A DNA stretch of 64,000 bases. Source: Plectrocnemia conspersa. Taxonomy: Eukaryota > Arthropoda > Insecta > Trichoptera > Polycentropodidae. The DNA lies in the NCBI GenBank assembly GCA_009617715.1, contig VTFK01000072.1, positions 868,001-932,000 on the forward strand, written 5' to 3'. Made by a program: the position numbers and the translations under genes. A model generated the notes under the pieces. That model had not been told where the DNA came from and did not search any database. It saw only the letters and a program-made list of their open reading frames with translations. Positions within the stretch are counted from its first letter, which is position 1; each line of letters begins with the position of its first letter. Below are positions 35,361-49,469 of this stretch, one piece after another.

Positions 35361-36169
35361 ATTGTTAAAACATACTAAACTTAAGTTATTGTTCAATAGT
35401 AATAATAACAAAAATCAAATTATATGTATTGTAATAACTGTCGGTTTCTTACTAACGCGAGATACCGAAGCTAGCGAGTCTGCAAATACCGGACGCTTAT
35501 TTTTTTATTTAAGTCTTGATTTGTTATGATTTTACTATAACCTTTAAGGTATTTTTTTGTAAGAAATATTATTTTATTGCAGTAGATGTGCACTACTAAG
35601 CTATTTGTTGTATGTGAGATGCAAAGGCATTTTTATGCTGACTATTTTTATTAATATTTACTGGTTTGGTAAGATTTGTAAAGATATAATTTTTTCACTT
35701 CATTTGAAAACAAAAGTAAATTTATGCAAATATTGTATCATGATATAATGCTATTTACTGAGAACTAATTGCCTATCATAAAATGTCTTTGCGTTGCATT
35801 GAATTATAAATATTTGTATTAAAAGTGTCACAATTTTTTAGCTGTAATCGCTAATCGATTATTTACAAAAACATTTTTTTGCAATAGTTCTAAATTCTAA
35901 TTTAAAACTACTTAAAGTTGCAAAAATAATATGAAAATTAATTTTGTAAAAACTGATGTAAGCGATTAAACTTTGCAATAGATAATATTTGCAATATCAA
36001 AAAAAAAATTGTCAGTTGCAAATTAAATGCAATGGATAAAACTTTAACTTCATTCAAAAACTGTAATTTAAAGAGAACTAAAGAAGAAAATTTTAAGCAC
36101 GTCCATAAATATGAAAGTAATTTAAGTTTTTATTGATTTCTTTCACATTACCAGTTAAAATATGTTAAT
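35361..36169. other. AT-rich spacer
   Basis: AT-rich. Small CpG patch at 35440-35500; otherwise nothing is recognised. Confidence 0.55.
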
Positions 36170-37420
36170 ACGTGTGCTATATTGAATCATCCATCTTTGC
36201 ACTCAAAGCTTGCATCCCTTTAACCCCCATGATGTGGATCCACTGGGAAAACAGAGAACACCTGTTAAGTTCACACATGTATATTTTTATACACATACCT
36301 ACTACATACATACTAAATATTATTCAATCTTATTTTATGCATTCATAAAGCACGGACGCAAAAGAGTATTGCTCTTATAATTAAAACTATTCACCAACGC
36401 ACTCGGGCACAAAAACATTGTCCGGGGTTATAGGGCGGCGATGAATATTAAAAAGCCGCCCCGGGGATAACTACCCCGTAGGTGCGTTATAAGTGGTATT
36501 GTGTAAAGAAAAAAACTTTCATGCAGGTAGTTATGCCACTCGACATTTCGCTATGCAGGCTCGCAAATTCGTAATAAATATTTAAACGAGACATCAAAGG
36601 AAAATCCACCACCCTCTATGGGGCGCGCACGTGGGCAAACATTATTTAAAATAGGGGCTGAAATGGTGGTGGTGTATTGTGTGTGTACTTTTTCTCTCTC
36701 TCCGAGAGCTCATCTGGCGCTCTCTTTTGATGTCTTAATGTAAGTATGTGATTATGAGACGAGACCGTTTTGCCATGTTTGAGCTGAGGGGCAAAAAACG
36801 TGCTTTCCAAATTGGCTCAAGTATTTTAGCTCGGGAATTTAATTATAAAGATTGTTGTTCTCTTTTTGCCAAGGCGGTCATTAAAGTCTTTGGGAATTAA
36901 TTCGCATGTGCAAAATGCATATTTGCTCTGGGTTTAGTCACCGAAACGTGGAAAGAGATTCCTTCCAGTCTGATAGATCTAATACACGCGAGCTTCAAAC
37001 GTGATTTTCTGTGTGTGAAATGCTTAGAAAATAAACTAATAAAATATATTTTTTTTAACGAATCGTAACACACGCAGCGCACTTCTTTCACTTCCCTAAG
37101 CGTCACGTTTAGCAAGGTTTCCCAAGGTGGTTTAAAAGAAGAGCATCTCAAAAAAATACCCACAAAGAGAGATATACACAAAACTCCTTGCAAAAGCTCG
37201 AAGGGGAGAATATTTCGCTCCGTTAATTAAATTCCGTTACTTTTGACGTGCTAAATTTCAAAATGGAAAACCACGCTGGTTTTTCACCTTCTTCTTCTTC
37301 TTCTAGACGGCTTTAGTCGAAATCTTGATACTGACATGTAATGAGAGTTCATGGGATAGGTACCCTTTGTGTGCACCCAATGGACCAACCATTAAGTGTG
37401 ACACAAAAGTTGATAGACTG
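36170..37420. promoter_or_regulatory. Large candidate regulatory island
   Basis: About 1.25 kb of complex sequence. It holds a Snail/E-box CACCTG at 36259-36264, a GC-only hairpin nested in a longer one (36423-36478), the E-box CACGTG at 36628-36633 inside GCGCGCACGTGGGC, a CT/GA-rich tract at 36690-36705, and a short (TTC)n run at 37289-37303. The 98-codon minus frame (36897-37193) is not convincing. Confidence 0.4.
36423..36478. repeat. Nested GC-rich hairpin
   Basis: Inner arms GGGCGGC (36433-36439) and GCCGCCC (36455-36461) enclose a 15-nt AT-rich loop. Outer arms CGGGGT (36423-36428) and ACCCCG (36473-36478) add a second stem. Such a GC-only structure stands out in this AT-rich DNA. Confidence 0.8.
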
Positions 37421-38479
37421 TCATTTTATTGATAAATTATAAAAACAAAAATCGTGTTTATTTAGTAGATATTAACAATGATTGTGCCCACATTTTCCAT
37501 TAGTTGTTATATTGTAATAGTGTCTTATCTTTCTGTTTACAAAAAATGCAAAAAATTCTGTCTAATACGTACAATCCTAAAATAGCTTTATTTTATAATT
37601 AATTTTTGTAACTAATGAATTATAAATAATTATTAATTTGTTAATGATAATAATTAACAAGATTTTTGTGTAACATTCCCTACTATTAAATAAAAAAAAA
37701 CTGTGTTATTGAAAAAAATGTGATTAAAAACAAATTATCATTACTCATCATTCAACACACTTCTTAGCATGGTCAAGATAATTTTTTGTTAAACGCCTCT
37801 ATAATTTATTTATTTATTTTTAAATAAGTTAATTAGTGGATGGTCGTTTACTTGTTCACTTCTCTATTCATCAGGCGTAATATTTATTTATGCATTAAAT
37901 TCACAATACTGTGAGGATCAACAGGTCAGATAGAAATATATGCATTCACCATGTCTCATATACGTAATAAACAAAAATGCTATTGGGCTTAAAGTTTAAT
38001 AAACATAATGGAATATTAATATTTGAGAATTGCCGACAAGTGCTGTTGTATGTGACGATCGGAGACTATGAGGAATCAATATCCAAAACTACCATTTAGT
38101 ACCTTTACAAATACTATTATATCTAAATGCGAAAAAAAACAAGTTTTTTCACCTGTTTAAACTCTAACGGCCATGCAATGATTATATAGATAAACAAATC
38201 TTATTCATCTATCAAGACTTAAAATACTAAAAAGCCGCTTCCCTCTTCACTTTAATTCAACCCTATATTCGGAGACCACTGGATTCTACAGACGCAGACA
38301 ATGTTACATGAATATCGCGTTTTTATAGTAATTATATTATTTGTACATTACTCAACTATCGTTGCACAATAATTGCGTTATATTAAAAAGTTTAGAAAAA
38401 AAAAAATAAACTTAATATTTACAGTAATTCAAAACTTGATTTTAATTTTACTAGCTTTGTATATTTGTTTTCTAAAAAT
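37421..38479. other. AT-rich spacer
   Basis: AT-rich. Nothing is recognised. Confidence 0.6.
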
Positions 38480-39010
38480 CTTTAGTATTTAAAAATGTTC
38501 AATGCAATTTTCAGTCAGTCTACGAACTTTTATGTCTCAATAGGTTTACTAGGTACACTGGGCAGACACCGTGTCGCTTTGATTATGTCATTTCGTCAGA
38601 GGTGGAAACACAGGAGAGAAGCAAGCAATAAAGTAGGGTGGCGCAAAACGCGATTAGGGAAAATTAGAGTACGAAGTGCCGCGGAGGGCCTACACAAAAG
38701 AAAAATGTAGTACAAAGAACGGCGTCAAAGCAGGGAAAGTACGACAACAAAGTTTACCCCCACCCTACTCGTTATATAAAGGAGGATGAGGAATGGGGTG
38801 GCTGAGAGACAAAGGAGATGTACAGATGTAGCCTGCATTCAAATGTGATCTTTCACGGTTGCCACAGAGCGCTGCCATTGTGCCACGATTAAGCTTGCCA
38901 ATAAGAGATTAGCCTGCTGAGCGGTCTAAATTATTATGGTTGTTGAGTCGAGGCATTATGTGACGCTTTCCCGTGACGATTTGAGTGGTTCTAATTAATA
39001 AATCATTGTT
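38480..39010. promoter_or_regulatory. GC-richer island with a TATA-like word
   Basis: Purine-rich block with TATATAAAGG at 38773-38782, preceded by GC-rich sequence, but no initiator word or coding frame follows. The 71-codon plus frame (38495-38710) is very basic and ends before the TATA word. Regulatory island favoured. Confidence 0.3.
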
Positions 39011-39479
39011 GAATGGCTAATGATTAAATTAAAATGTTTGTGCTTGATAAATATTTATATACAAATAAATTACGTGAGAAAAATTAATATGAAATAAAAT
39101 AAATATAATTTGACAGCAATATTCTAATTTTGAAAATAAAATTTTACATGAAAGGAATATTAGTACACTATGTAGGTTTGTAAGCTAATATAAATGAAGA
39201 ACATAAAAAGCATAAAGTTAGAATTTTTATCTTCTTCTTGTAATATTCTACCACCAGGAAAACTATTTTTCATTTTTAGATACAGACTATAAAAAAAATA
39301 TTTGATTAACTCGTTTCTAGTATTTTTCATAGTAAATTTTTCTAGCCTTTTACTTTTCAAATAAACTTCGCAACCAATTTATTTAAACTAAAATCAATAA
39401 ATAACTAAACTAATATTTCCACTGACACAACTACCGTTATCATTGACACTAGGTTGTATGATAAATTCATGGAAAATTT
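39011..39479. other. AT-rich spacer
   Basis: Nothing is recognised beyond a chance minus-strand frame. Confidence 0.55.
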
Positions 39480-40300
39480 AAACATCAAAATGAAATAAAT
39501 CGATGAAATATTTTACAACAAATAAACTGACATTCAAACGCCAAAAGAAATTGGTGTTACATGCACAAGAATATCAAATATTGACACACTGCAGCATACG
39601 TAATTTAATATCGGATCAGGACAAATTGTTTACAGGGCCAATTTTGCGCACGCCACTCAGGACCGTAATCCAAATTGATATTTATTATTGCGCAGCGAAG
39701 GTGTTAAAGCTCGCGGGGCGAGCCTGAAAAAAGAGGCAGTAGAAACATGTTTAACTCGTTCCTATCCAATAACGAGCCTGTCAAAAGATCTGCCCCCCTC
39801 AGGCTTTGAATAAAATGTTATTTCGTTGGCACCGATAATATCCCATTCGACCATCTCTAAGTATGCACAATGCCAAAACTTTTTAATCTGAAACGAGATG
39901 GAATTTAGGGGTTGTGACTAGGAATTCTGTACCTAATTAATTTAAATTTGGTGTGAATCTAGAAAAATATGCAACTTTTGATCTCACGATATTAATATAA
40001 TTTATATGTCAAAGTAAAAGTATCGATTTGTATCCAAGGATCGGATTTCCTTGTTGTTACTGTTAATTATTTTAAGCTATTGGTATATTTCGCGCTTGAG
40101 AGATTCGTTGTGCTAGTACAAGCATGAAGTTGCAAAATGTGAAATTTTGCTGTCAGTCAAAGATTAAAATTTCACGACAGTCGGCTAGTTGGTTAGTATA
40201 CGAAAATAATTTCGGTTCTCTCCCACGGAGTTGTAACCTAGTTTGGTGTTTTATTATCCACCAATCGCCGAGAATTTATTTCATTTATTCGTATATTTGA
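39480..40300. promoter_or_regulatory. Candidate regulatory island
   Basis: Complex block with CpG patches at 39640-39730. A 10-bp perfect inverted repeat GTGAAATTTT/AAAATTTCAC lies at 40139-40175 around an 18-nt spacer. The 74-codon plus frame at 39503-39727 has no bias or motif. Confidence 0.3.
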
Positions 40301-42699
40301 GTAACAACCAGTGCTCTACTCTATTCTGTTAAAATAGCAATAATTTTACTTCAAATACTAAATTTAACCAAGTGTTTGAATAAATTGATTCGTTGAAATA
40401 TTCATACAAATATTTATATTCATAAATGTAATTCTATCATATGTTTATATAAAACAAAGCTTAGAATTCTATATAAATATATATATTATTTATATATACT
40501 TTTTTTTAAATAAATATAGACAATAAAGAATATATGAAAAACGCAAAAATGATTATCCTAGATTATATACATACTTTTCAAGATTTATATTTTTTACCAT
40601 ATAAAAACTTTGTTCTTTATAATGTATGTTTTAAATTTTTTACTGCTACTTAAATATTTTATATTAACAACTATTTCCTTTAATTAAGTACTCTATAACT
40701 TTTTAATATTATTATTCAACACTTTCTTGTAATTAATAATCATTTACTTTAAATATTGTATAGTTACGATACATTATTATTTAACCGTCTTTCTAGTATA
40801 CTTATTTTATTATTAAAGTTTTCAAACAACTTAGCACAAATAGATATAACCCAATGTCAATTTATTTTATAAAGAAACGTATATTATCAGTTTATTTAAA
40901 AAAATTATATTGTCAGCAGATATATCGGCAAGAATGGCTTCAACTATCAATGCTTTTAAAATATTGCTTTTCTCTTTGAAACTGTGTTTTAATATTTTTT
41001 GCTATCCGAAAGTACATGACCCTAAATTTAATTAACCAAATACATCAATTTTAACAATTTTCTTTTTCGTAATTGAGTACTTACTAACAATGTTGAACTA
41101 TTATAAATTTCGTACGATAAATGATTTAAAATGGGATTTTTCAACTTATTGTAGTTTTTCGTTTAAAGGTGCGGTTAAAAACTTTTATTTTAATTTTAAT
41201 CAATTTAAATATAACCAGATTTAAAGATTATACTTAAACCTATGTATATTATTATTTATTACGGTTTAAAAGTTCATGATAAAATAAATTAGTTTAAATT
41301 TGCATGTATTGTCTCGAAACATGCAAAACGTGATTTCAATCGACATTTTGAAACTAATATAAAAGTGGTAGTGATATTTTCGTTTATTAGCCATAATAAA
41401 TTAAAAGATATATAATTAAATAATTATCGACTTACAACAAAAATTAGCTTTAAAAGTTATATGTCGTGTAGTGCTATTGTTTGATTTTGGTCAGTAGTGT
41501 GATTAAAAAAGAATTAAATAATTTAAATGACCGTTTCCGGTTTTAAATACAACCTTAAATATTTTTATATATAAATCATCAATATTTTAATAAAAAACAG
41601 TACGTAAATAGAATATTGTGTAAGAAAATACACATTGTATTATATTATGATCTTCAAATCCAAATATTAAAATATTTGATATTCGAATATATTTTTTTCA
41701 ATTATTCGATTTTTAAATATTATATATTTTCAATAAATATTTTGCAAATTATTTTCAAATTCAATGAAGTTTAATTAATTTGTACGTAATAAAAATTTAA
41801 ATTTGTAATGCTTTTAATAACAATAACAATTGCTTTTAAAAATTATTTATCAACTTTAGAATTACAACTTGAAATGAAAAACACAATTTTATATCTTGTT
41901 GTCAAAATAAAATGAATAACTTTTTTAAGATTTAGAAACCAATTTTTAAAATACATCAATAATTAAGCAACAGCAAGAACAATCTAAACAAAGTTAAGAA
42001 CCTACTTACAATACCATTTTTTCAGAGCGTTTTTCTTTATAAAATATATGTTTATAAAATAATAATAGATAATAAATTTGCTCATTTTTTTAAATTTCAA
42101 TTTACTGGTCTATACTGTGGTTTATTTAAATTATTTACAATAATCAAAATATTTTTAGTAGTACTAATCAATATTCAATAAATTGAAATTGTATGTTATG
42201 CTTAAAAAATTGAAATTTTAGTGTCGTTGTAAAAGTTTTTTTTAACATTTAGAAACTACCGTCACATATTTAAGTAAATATTTTAACATATTTTTTATAT
42301 ATTATTTGATTTAAAATCTAGTACAATAATAAAAAAAAAATATAAAACTCACTTTCAATTAATAGTTATTGAAATACTTAGGTGTTCCTTATTTTCCAAA
42401 TAATAAATCAATATTTTAATACTAATCTTTACTTTTCTCACAATTGACCATTAAAATTATTTTAGCATAATTGCAATATTATACATTTCATCTTTATTTA
42501 GATTTTCCATTACTTTTATTTGCGACACTTGCAACTTATTAATTTATGCATATCTTTCTAAAAAGTTATTTTTAATAATTATTTTGGCAATAACAACCCT
42601 TATATAATTGTATAATGTCTAATAATTAAAGATTTTTATTAAATTGAATCTAAATATAGACATGTAGGCATGCGTAAGTAGTTATTAATTTCCCTTGAA
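40301..42699. other. Longest AT-rich spacer of the window (2.4 kb)
   Basis: Uniformly AT-rich with ATATT/TTTAAA words and small AT palindromes (for example CAAATATT/AATATTTG near 41660). No feature is recognised. Confidence 0.6.
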
Positions 42700-43220
42700 T
42701 AAATATTTTATTTAATATAATACATTGTCCTCGTTGATTTATCCAGCTGTTCGCACCACCGAAGTTTCAATGCTTTAATCAGATTTTGGTATTACCGTCT
42801 GTCCGCTTCAAAGGGTTAACTCATGTGCCAAATAATCTTTTTGAGAAAATGTCAAAAGGACAAACGACAGGATAGAGCGGTGGACAACGGCGTCAGTGGC
42901 AGATGTACAAATAAATTAAAATTGCTGATCCATTCAGAGCCCATTGTCGGGGAAGAATATACCAAAAAAAAAGGATTTGATTCTTACCAGTTGACGAGTA
43001 TGACACTTATGTACCTAAGATGTGAAAAGGGTTAAAGCGTTTGACTGGCGAGAGAGAAAAAATTACAACGTTGACATTTCTATTACAAAAATCGGATTAA
43101 GAACATAAAGGGTGGCTCAGGAGTATCCTTTGACTCGGACTTTATGCGGCTGGTACAAAGTAATTGTCAATTTATTCGTGACGCTTTAAGCAGTCGTCTT
43201 GGCTGTTAGGGAGATACTAT
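42700..43220. promoter_or_regulatory. Candidate regulatory island
   Basis: GC-richer block with TCF-like CTTTGACT near 43127, CTTTGATT-type words and AAAGGG repeats. The 70-codon plus frame (42823-43035) starts at an ATG and is charged and hydrophilic, but no splice signals or motif support it. Confidence 0.3.
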
Positions 43221-43999
43221 TTTAATAAATATATATATTACACTACAAAGTTAATAACTAATAATAAATAACATAAGGATGTGTGCGTTTTGGTTTTCTT
43301 TTTGTTTTGGATTCATTTTACAAAACATTTTTTTAATTTAAATTATAATATATAAACTTATACACTATTACAAAAAATAACAATAAGGAGCACACAAAAC
43401 ATATTCCTAAAGTTATTCGTTTTAACGTGTTAAATAATTCATATACGTTGACAATATAATACAGTGCGAACGTGTCACGTACATTTGACATATGACACTC
43501 GAAAAATCAGAATGAATTTAGCGAGAATCTAAGGACATGTTTTGTCTCTGAATCAAAGGTAATATCAATGTATAATTTGATATATCAAAAGTTGGAAGAA
43601 AGGATGTTTATATGAGTTTTTTTAATAAAAACTGTAGATGATATCCTACTTAATATGTATTACACTCAATGTGATCCAAATCAAAAATGTCTAACAGAAT
43701 GGCGTAGTCTCTTAAGAATATTTTATCTGAGCTGTTTGGATGAACATATTGCTAAATCTATATATGTACGAGTAATATTACCAATCGCATAGTTAGTATA
43801 AAAAGATTAGAGATACCATCAAGTTTTGATTAAAATATATAGTATCATTGAACACGAGAGATTTCCAGTTAAATTTCGACAAATATATATTATATTTTGT
43901 TAAAAGGCACAAAATGATTAAACTGAAATTCTTTAATAAACTTTTTCACAATACTAAAATAAATAAATATTAAATGTATGTGTTTTACTAGTATGATAT
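43221..43999. other. AT-rich spacer
   Basis: AT-rich with a short complex patch at 43450-43530. Nothing is recognised. Confidence 0.5.
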
Positions 44000-44640
44000 A
44001 TTGTCTTAAGCATTATCGCGTGAACACGTTCGTTATAATAGACGAACTCGAGTTTGTGTGCACATTAGTTGCATTACAATATTGCGAAAGCTCTCCGTAA
44101 AGCATCATTGCGGCTTATTTACATTACAATGTTCGGCAGACGTCTTCGCTTTACTACAGAATATACAGGAATATCAAATTATTATTCACACGGAACAAAT
44201 ATAGAGGCTCCTTTCCTGATTATAAAATGTCCTATTTTTTAGAGAACAGGTGTAAATTTTAAACGTGTTTTAATTTGTCCGGTGATATATGTGAGGATTA
44301 GAGATCAATGGCGATAAAAATCGATGTACTGCCGCAGCTGGTCTTGTCCAAAAGAGCTAGCTCTAAATATTTTCGGTCTTGGTAATTTATGACGCTATAG
44401 ACGTAGACGAGCGATTATTGTCGTTTTTTGATTCATTGTTGTTATATTTATTGTTATTAATATTTTTAGTACTGTGACATTGTAAGCGAGAAATAAAATA
44501 AAGGCTGATTTTATGACATCGTAAATTTACTTTTAGAAATGCGCCTAGATTAACATAAATTTCCAACAAAAAGCTGCAAAGCTTAGAGGCGAACTTTTGT
44601 GTTTGATTACGTCATCAAACTGTATAAATAACTATTGCTT
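44000..44640. promoter_or_regulatory. Candidate regulatory island
   Basis: GC-richer sub-blocks at 44010-44160 and 44300-44420 with CGTTCG, GAGCTAGCTC and TTATGACG words. No coding frame. Confidence 0.3.
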
Positions 44641-45859
44641 TAAAAATTGTAATATAAAAACAACTTTTGTGTAGGGATAAATATTTGCAAGCTGTAAAAG
44701 TAGTTAACTATCAATATTTGTATTTATTTTAGATCAGTGAAAGTTTTATAAATAGAGTTTAATATTGTAATCAATGAATCAATATTTGTATTTCATTTAA
44801 TTAAAATTATTTAATTTCAATATCACAATACATTTCCAAGATAATTAAATTTACTTCGCCCGTTACATTGCTTAGCATTTAATGTATACATATTATCTTG
44901 TATGTAAAATAACAATTAAATAAGCCTATATAACGCAAATAAGTATTATCAAAATATAGATTTTTATCAAAAATAATTTGTTATCTCTTATTTTTTTTTA
45001 AGAAAACAATATACGGATTTTTTAACATAAAGTTGGTGTAATTATTTTAAAGATATTCCTGGCTTATATGATTATTGGATGCAAAGGATATTTTTTTTAA
45101 ATAAATATAAATAAAATACAATTTAATTTTAATGTGGAATTTTAACTATAATAAATAAAGTAACATTTTAAATAAATACAATAAAATAATATAGGAAACT
45201 TGCACAAAAAATATTAAATAAGTATGACATAGATAGTGTTTTAATAGTAGTAAAAATATACTTAAACAATTCAAAGAATAATAGTTAATATTGTTATTTT
45301 TATATGGATTTATAAATAATTATTATAGGAATAGAATATTTTGATAAAAAAATGTACCTAGATGTGATATATGTAATTGGTAGCTGGGTTTAAATCGAAT
45401 AAATCGGGTTTAAAGCGCTTCAATCAAATAAGAGCATTTTTTAAATAACCCTTAAATTAAAAAATAGCAGATTTTTTACGAAAACTAAAAAATCAAACGT
45501 GGTATTTAAAGTTTAACTTCTGTATTTTATTTTATAAGAATGTTCTTTGTTGATAAATAGCTCCCTGTAATTAAATTATAAATATAATTAACAGTGTTTG
45601 GCTGTGTAAAATAGAGAAAATTATAGCTATTAGATTAAATATTTGTTCCTAAGCAAACAATAAATATATTTCGCTTAGTATTTACTATGATCCATGAATC
45701 ATTATCAACATTTGTACATATACTTAACATAAATTTATGAATTAATTTATTAAAATCTGAACTATAAATATCATAACACTAAATTAATTAATCAATAAAT
45801 AAGTTAAACATCTCCGTTTTCCATATATTTCATATTTATATTAATATACCCGACACATA
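44641..45859. other. AT-rich spacer
   Basis: AT-rich. Nothing is recognised. Confidence 0.6.
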
Positions 45860-46620
45860 TAGAATTTCAACGGCTGTCTTCCAAATCTAAATTTATTCAC
45901 CCGATCACCAAAGTCGTATATTTGCGTACTGTTGAATATTAATTTTCAGCGCCATTATCATTATCGTAGATCAGCATCGATAGCGTCATCTCTTTGCTAA
46001 GAATATGAGATGAAGAAAAAACAGGTATTCTATGGAGGATTTATGACAAAAATCGTTCTCATCCCACGATGATGGCCGCTAACGAGCCGGTCCAAATGTA
46101 TTTACATTATTATTATATATTGATTATACAGAGTGTGCTATAAAATGCAATTTACCATTTAAAAAGTCCAAATTGGAGTTTGATATCATATATCCTAGCA
46201 AGTCTTCGCTGATTGATTAGAATAAATATTTTTAATTTTTAATAAAATGATTTGTATGAATATCTTTATTTAATTGCATGCCCACTTTTTTAATACACTC
46301 TGTATTACTCGTGTAATATATACAAATCTCTTCCACCTTCCCGTGACAAATTATACGGATTGTGAGCATGCAATTGGCCAATTAATCAGGATTAAGTGCG
46401 TCGATTTTTTGGCGCGGACCTATATGAAGTTATTCGTTAAGCTCGAAACAAACCCGACACGATAAATCACTATGAGACTCCGGAGTCACTCGTTTCGTAA
46501 GAATTGAATCGAAGTTTTATGGAAGCTTATAAATTTTGACGGTCGACGTGGGACGGTGTATTTCCGTAAATATTGTTAATGGTTTTTGAATTATGTCGAC
46601 CGGCATTGGTGTTTTTTTAA
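45860..46620. promoter_or_regulatory. Candidate regulatory island interrupted by a MITE-like element
   Basis: GC-richer sequence at 45880-46100 and 46310-46600 is split by the AT-rich element at 46127-46304. The left part has GATA/ATCGAT words and GATGGCCGC; the right has CAATTGGCCAATTAATC near 46372 and TCCGGAG. The mobile insertion appears to have landed within an originally continuous island. Confidence 0.3.
46127..46304. mobile_element. 174-bp MITE-like element with TA flanks
   Basis: CAGAGTGT at 46129 and ACACTCTG ending at 46302 form short terminal inverted repeats, each next to TA. Subterminal GCAATTTA/TAATTGCA words (near 46147 and 46271) are also inverted. The interior is AT-rich and non-coding. 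TA target and CAGNGTGT-type ends fit a Tc1/mariner-mobilised MITE; the short repeats make the call moderate. Confidence 0.55.
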
Positions 46621-47959
46621 CTAACAAAAAATGGTTCAAAAGGTCAGGAGAGATCGCTAAAGATTGCTACTTTATTTTTTCTTTTTCAATGTAAGTTTGT
46701 AGCTTAAAAACATATTCTAAATTGCTTTGATTATAATTAATTGCCTACAACAAATAAAACATTAAATTTATGTAACCAATATTAAAGCTCAACTACAAGT
46801 GTGTACCGCTAATTGAAATTATAACAGAATAATAATTAATAATCTTAAATGAGTATGTACTATAATAGTTATGATTCACATTTATATAAAAAAAACACTA
46901 AATATATAATTGACAATTATTGGTTATAAATGGTATCAAATGGCATAATTTAAATTATCGATAAGTAATTTTATCCAAACATTAATAAAACATTCTGAAT
47001 GAAGGGTCGCAATATGTGCTAATTGAATTCTGGAAATAAAATAGACGTTAAGTGCTCTCATGTGCTATGAAGTACTATTAGCATTACTTTTACACGTTAA
47101 TTTTTCATTAAATTAATTTTTGATATATTACTTCTAGCAAATATTAAAACACGTCAATCATCATTAAACAGAAAATATATTTTTTCAAATAACGCACAAA
47201 GTGCCAAATGGGAAAATATTTATATATAGTATAACTATTGTTAAATTAGCGCACAATAATAATAAATGAAATACGAAAAATAAAATTTAGGTTCAATTTA
47301 AAATAGTTAATTTTTTACCTAAAGAAAAGTGTAATTTTAATATCAAAACTATGAGATAAAATTTATTAATATTTTGGATATAATAATTTAACAAGTTTTA
47401 GTCAATGTAGTACGAAAATATTAAGGTATACACTTTTTCAATCTTATTTTTTGATTTTATTTAAAATTATAAGAACTAAGCAAATTATATTTAAAAAATT
47501 AATAAGTAGATTTTTATTAGCAAAATATAAAACTCGTGTATCACAAATGTATAAAGTTTATAGACAGGCGTATGTTGTAATAAATACTTAAGTCAAAATA
47601 ATTTGTCTTCAAGGATCAATTAAATATTCTGAATATTACGCACATTTTTATACGAATTAAGATTATATCTTAACTTTTCTTTATTAATATATTGTGAAAT
47701 AAATTAAAAAAATTCAATCAAATTATGACATGTAGAGAAGAATAAATATTTTTAAACCAAAGAATAAATAAATATAGTATTTAATATTTATAATAAAAAT
47801 AATATTCAAAATAACAAAACCACAATAGATAAATAATTTACAATATGAAATAAATTGTCAAAAGTAAAATAAATATTAGCATATGTTCATATTATCTACA
47901 AATCATGTATGCAATTGAAAATTAATGTGAATATGTAAATTTATACAGTTCATGGGTTT
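46621..47959. other. AT-rich spacer
   Basis: AT-rich. Nothing is recognised. Confidence 0.6.
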
Positions 47960-48580
47960 CGCCAAAGATTTGTAGTTCATTTCCATAAGATGAATCTGAA
48001 ATGCGACAATTCCAACGCCAACGTATCTCAAAAGAATCGAACGCATTTTTTATATAATCATAATTTGAATATATACCTTTAAATGCTAAAATACTTTTTT
48101 AATGAAAACAAATATGTTTATTTTTGTATTATTTTCTCTTTTCACTCATTCAATTACAAAAGTTAATTATCGTGATTACAATAATTATCTCATTCACGCC
48201 TTCGTGATTAGATGGAATTGCTTCGTTTCCTGCTCTGTCTTATTCCACATATACAAACACGTAAACGTTCATAATATCTGTACATCTATAGAGCGATTGT
48301 GTAATCTTTGAATATTTTCGTGCATTCTCGGTTAAAAGTTGCGTGCTCGGGTTTCGTGCGTGCAGCACGAAAGCACGCGCGTTCAAGTCTCTCCCCTACA
48401 GAAAAAAGCCGCGGAAACTCACCCTGAATTATTCAGTATGAAGATTAAAATAATTATATCAATCTAGATGTTTTGGGTTTAATTTACGTCGCGACGAAAG
48501 ACGCGTGACGTTTGAAATGCGCATTTTATTTACGATTGCTCTTAAAGATTCCCATACTAGTCACGAAAATGAAATACCGA
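47960..48580. promoter_or_regulatory. Candidate regulatory island with a CpG-rich hairpin
   Basis: The core at 48330-48420 is GC-rich and contains a two-part hairpin (48341-48378): outer arms GCGTGCT/AGCACGC and inner arms TTCGTGC/GCACGAA around loop GTGCA, with a 5-nt bulge on one side. CpG-rich GTCGCGACGAAAGACGCGTGAC follows near 48489. No coding frame. Confidence 0.35.
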
Positions 48581-49469
48581 ATTTTGATATTAAAAAATAA
48601 AATTTAACCAGTTATTTGAATAAGACTTTATTTAATGTAGGTATTTATTTAATTAATGTTTTTAAAAATGATATAAATGTAATAATTCAAACTTAATATT
48701 AGGAACATAAAATTGATATTTCAAAGTATGACAAAAATATTGTTATTTTAGTTACCATAAAATGTACCTGAACGATCTTAAATTAAACTTACTGTATTAG
48801 GATGATATATAATAGTTACTAAATAATAAAAATATAACTTTTTATTACAGTTATCTTCAATACTTGCATAAAGTTTCAGTGCATTATCAACAAAGTCAGT
48901 TGCCAAATTTTATTTAACTAAAACGTTATATTTTTACTCTAGATATTTTTATATGACAGTCATTGCCAAGTGATAATAGAAGAACATAAAAAACAAGAAG
49001 TAATAAGTTGAAGCTATATCGAGACCTTACAATTTTTTTAAAAATGTGGGAAAATTAATGAAATGAATGGTAATATTTATTTAAATATAATATTTCATTA
49101 TTTCACAGAAGCTTTGCGCACTTTTCCATTAGCAAATTAATGGAATATAATGGTAATAAGATCATATTGATAATAATTGATTATAATGGTACCTAATAAT
49201 GATAATAATTTATTATTATTGATGAGATCTTTCATTAGCATTTAACTACTGATGAGTTTTAAATAATTTATATTATATAGAAAATTTATAATATTTATTT
49301 TGAAAATTTATTTAATGTATATTCTAATTATTAAAAACTATTTATGTTTAATATTTTATTATTTAAATGCACTTTCTATCATACATATGTTAAAAGATAA
49401 AAAAACCATCAACGCATATAAATCAGTATTAAATTATCGAAAATACTCAATAATTATAATTCCTCAACA
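48581..49469. other. AT-rich spacer
   Basis: AT-rich. Nothing is recognised. Confidence 0.6.

Noticed and set aside
38773..38782. TATATAAAGG as a promoter
   Set aside because: No initiator word or downstream coding frame is visible; a lone TATA word is common in AT-rich DNA.
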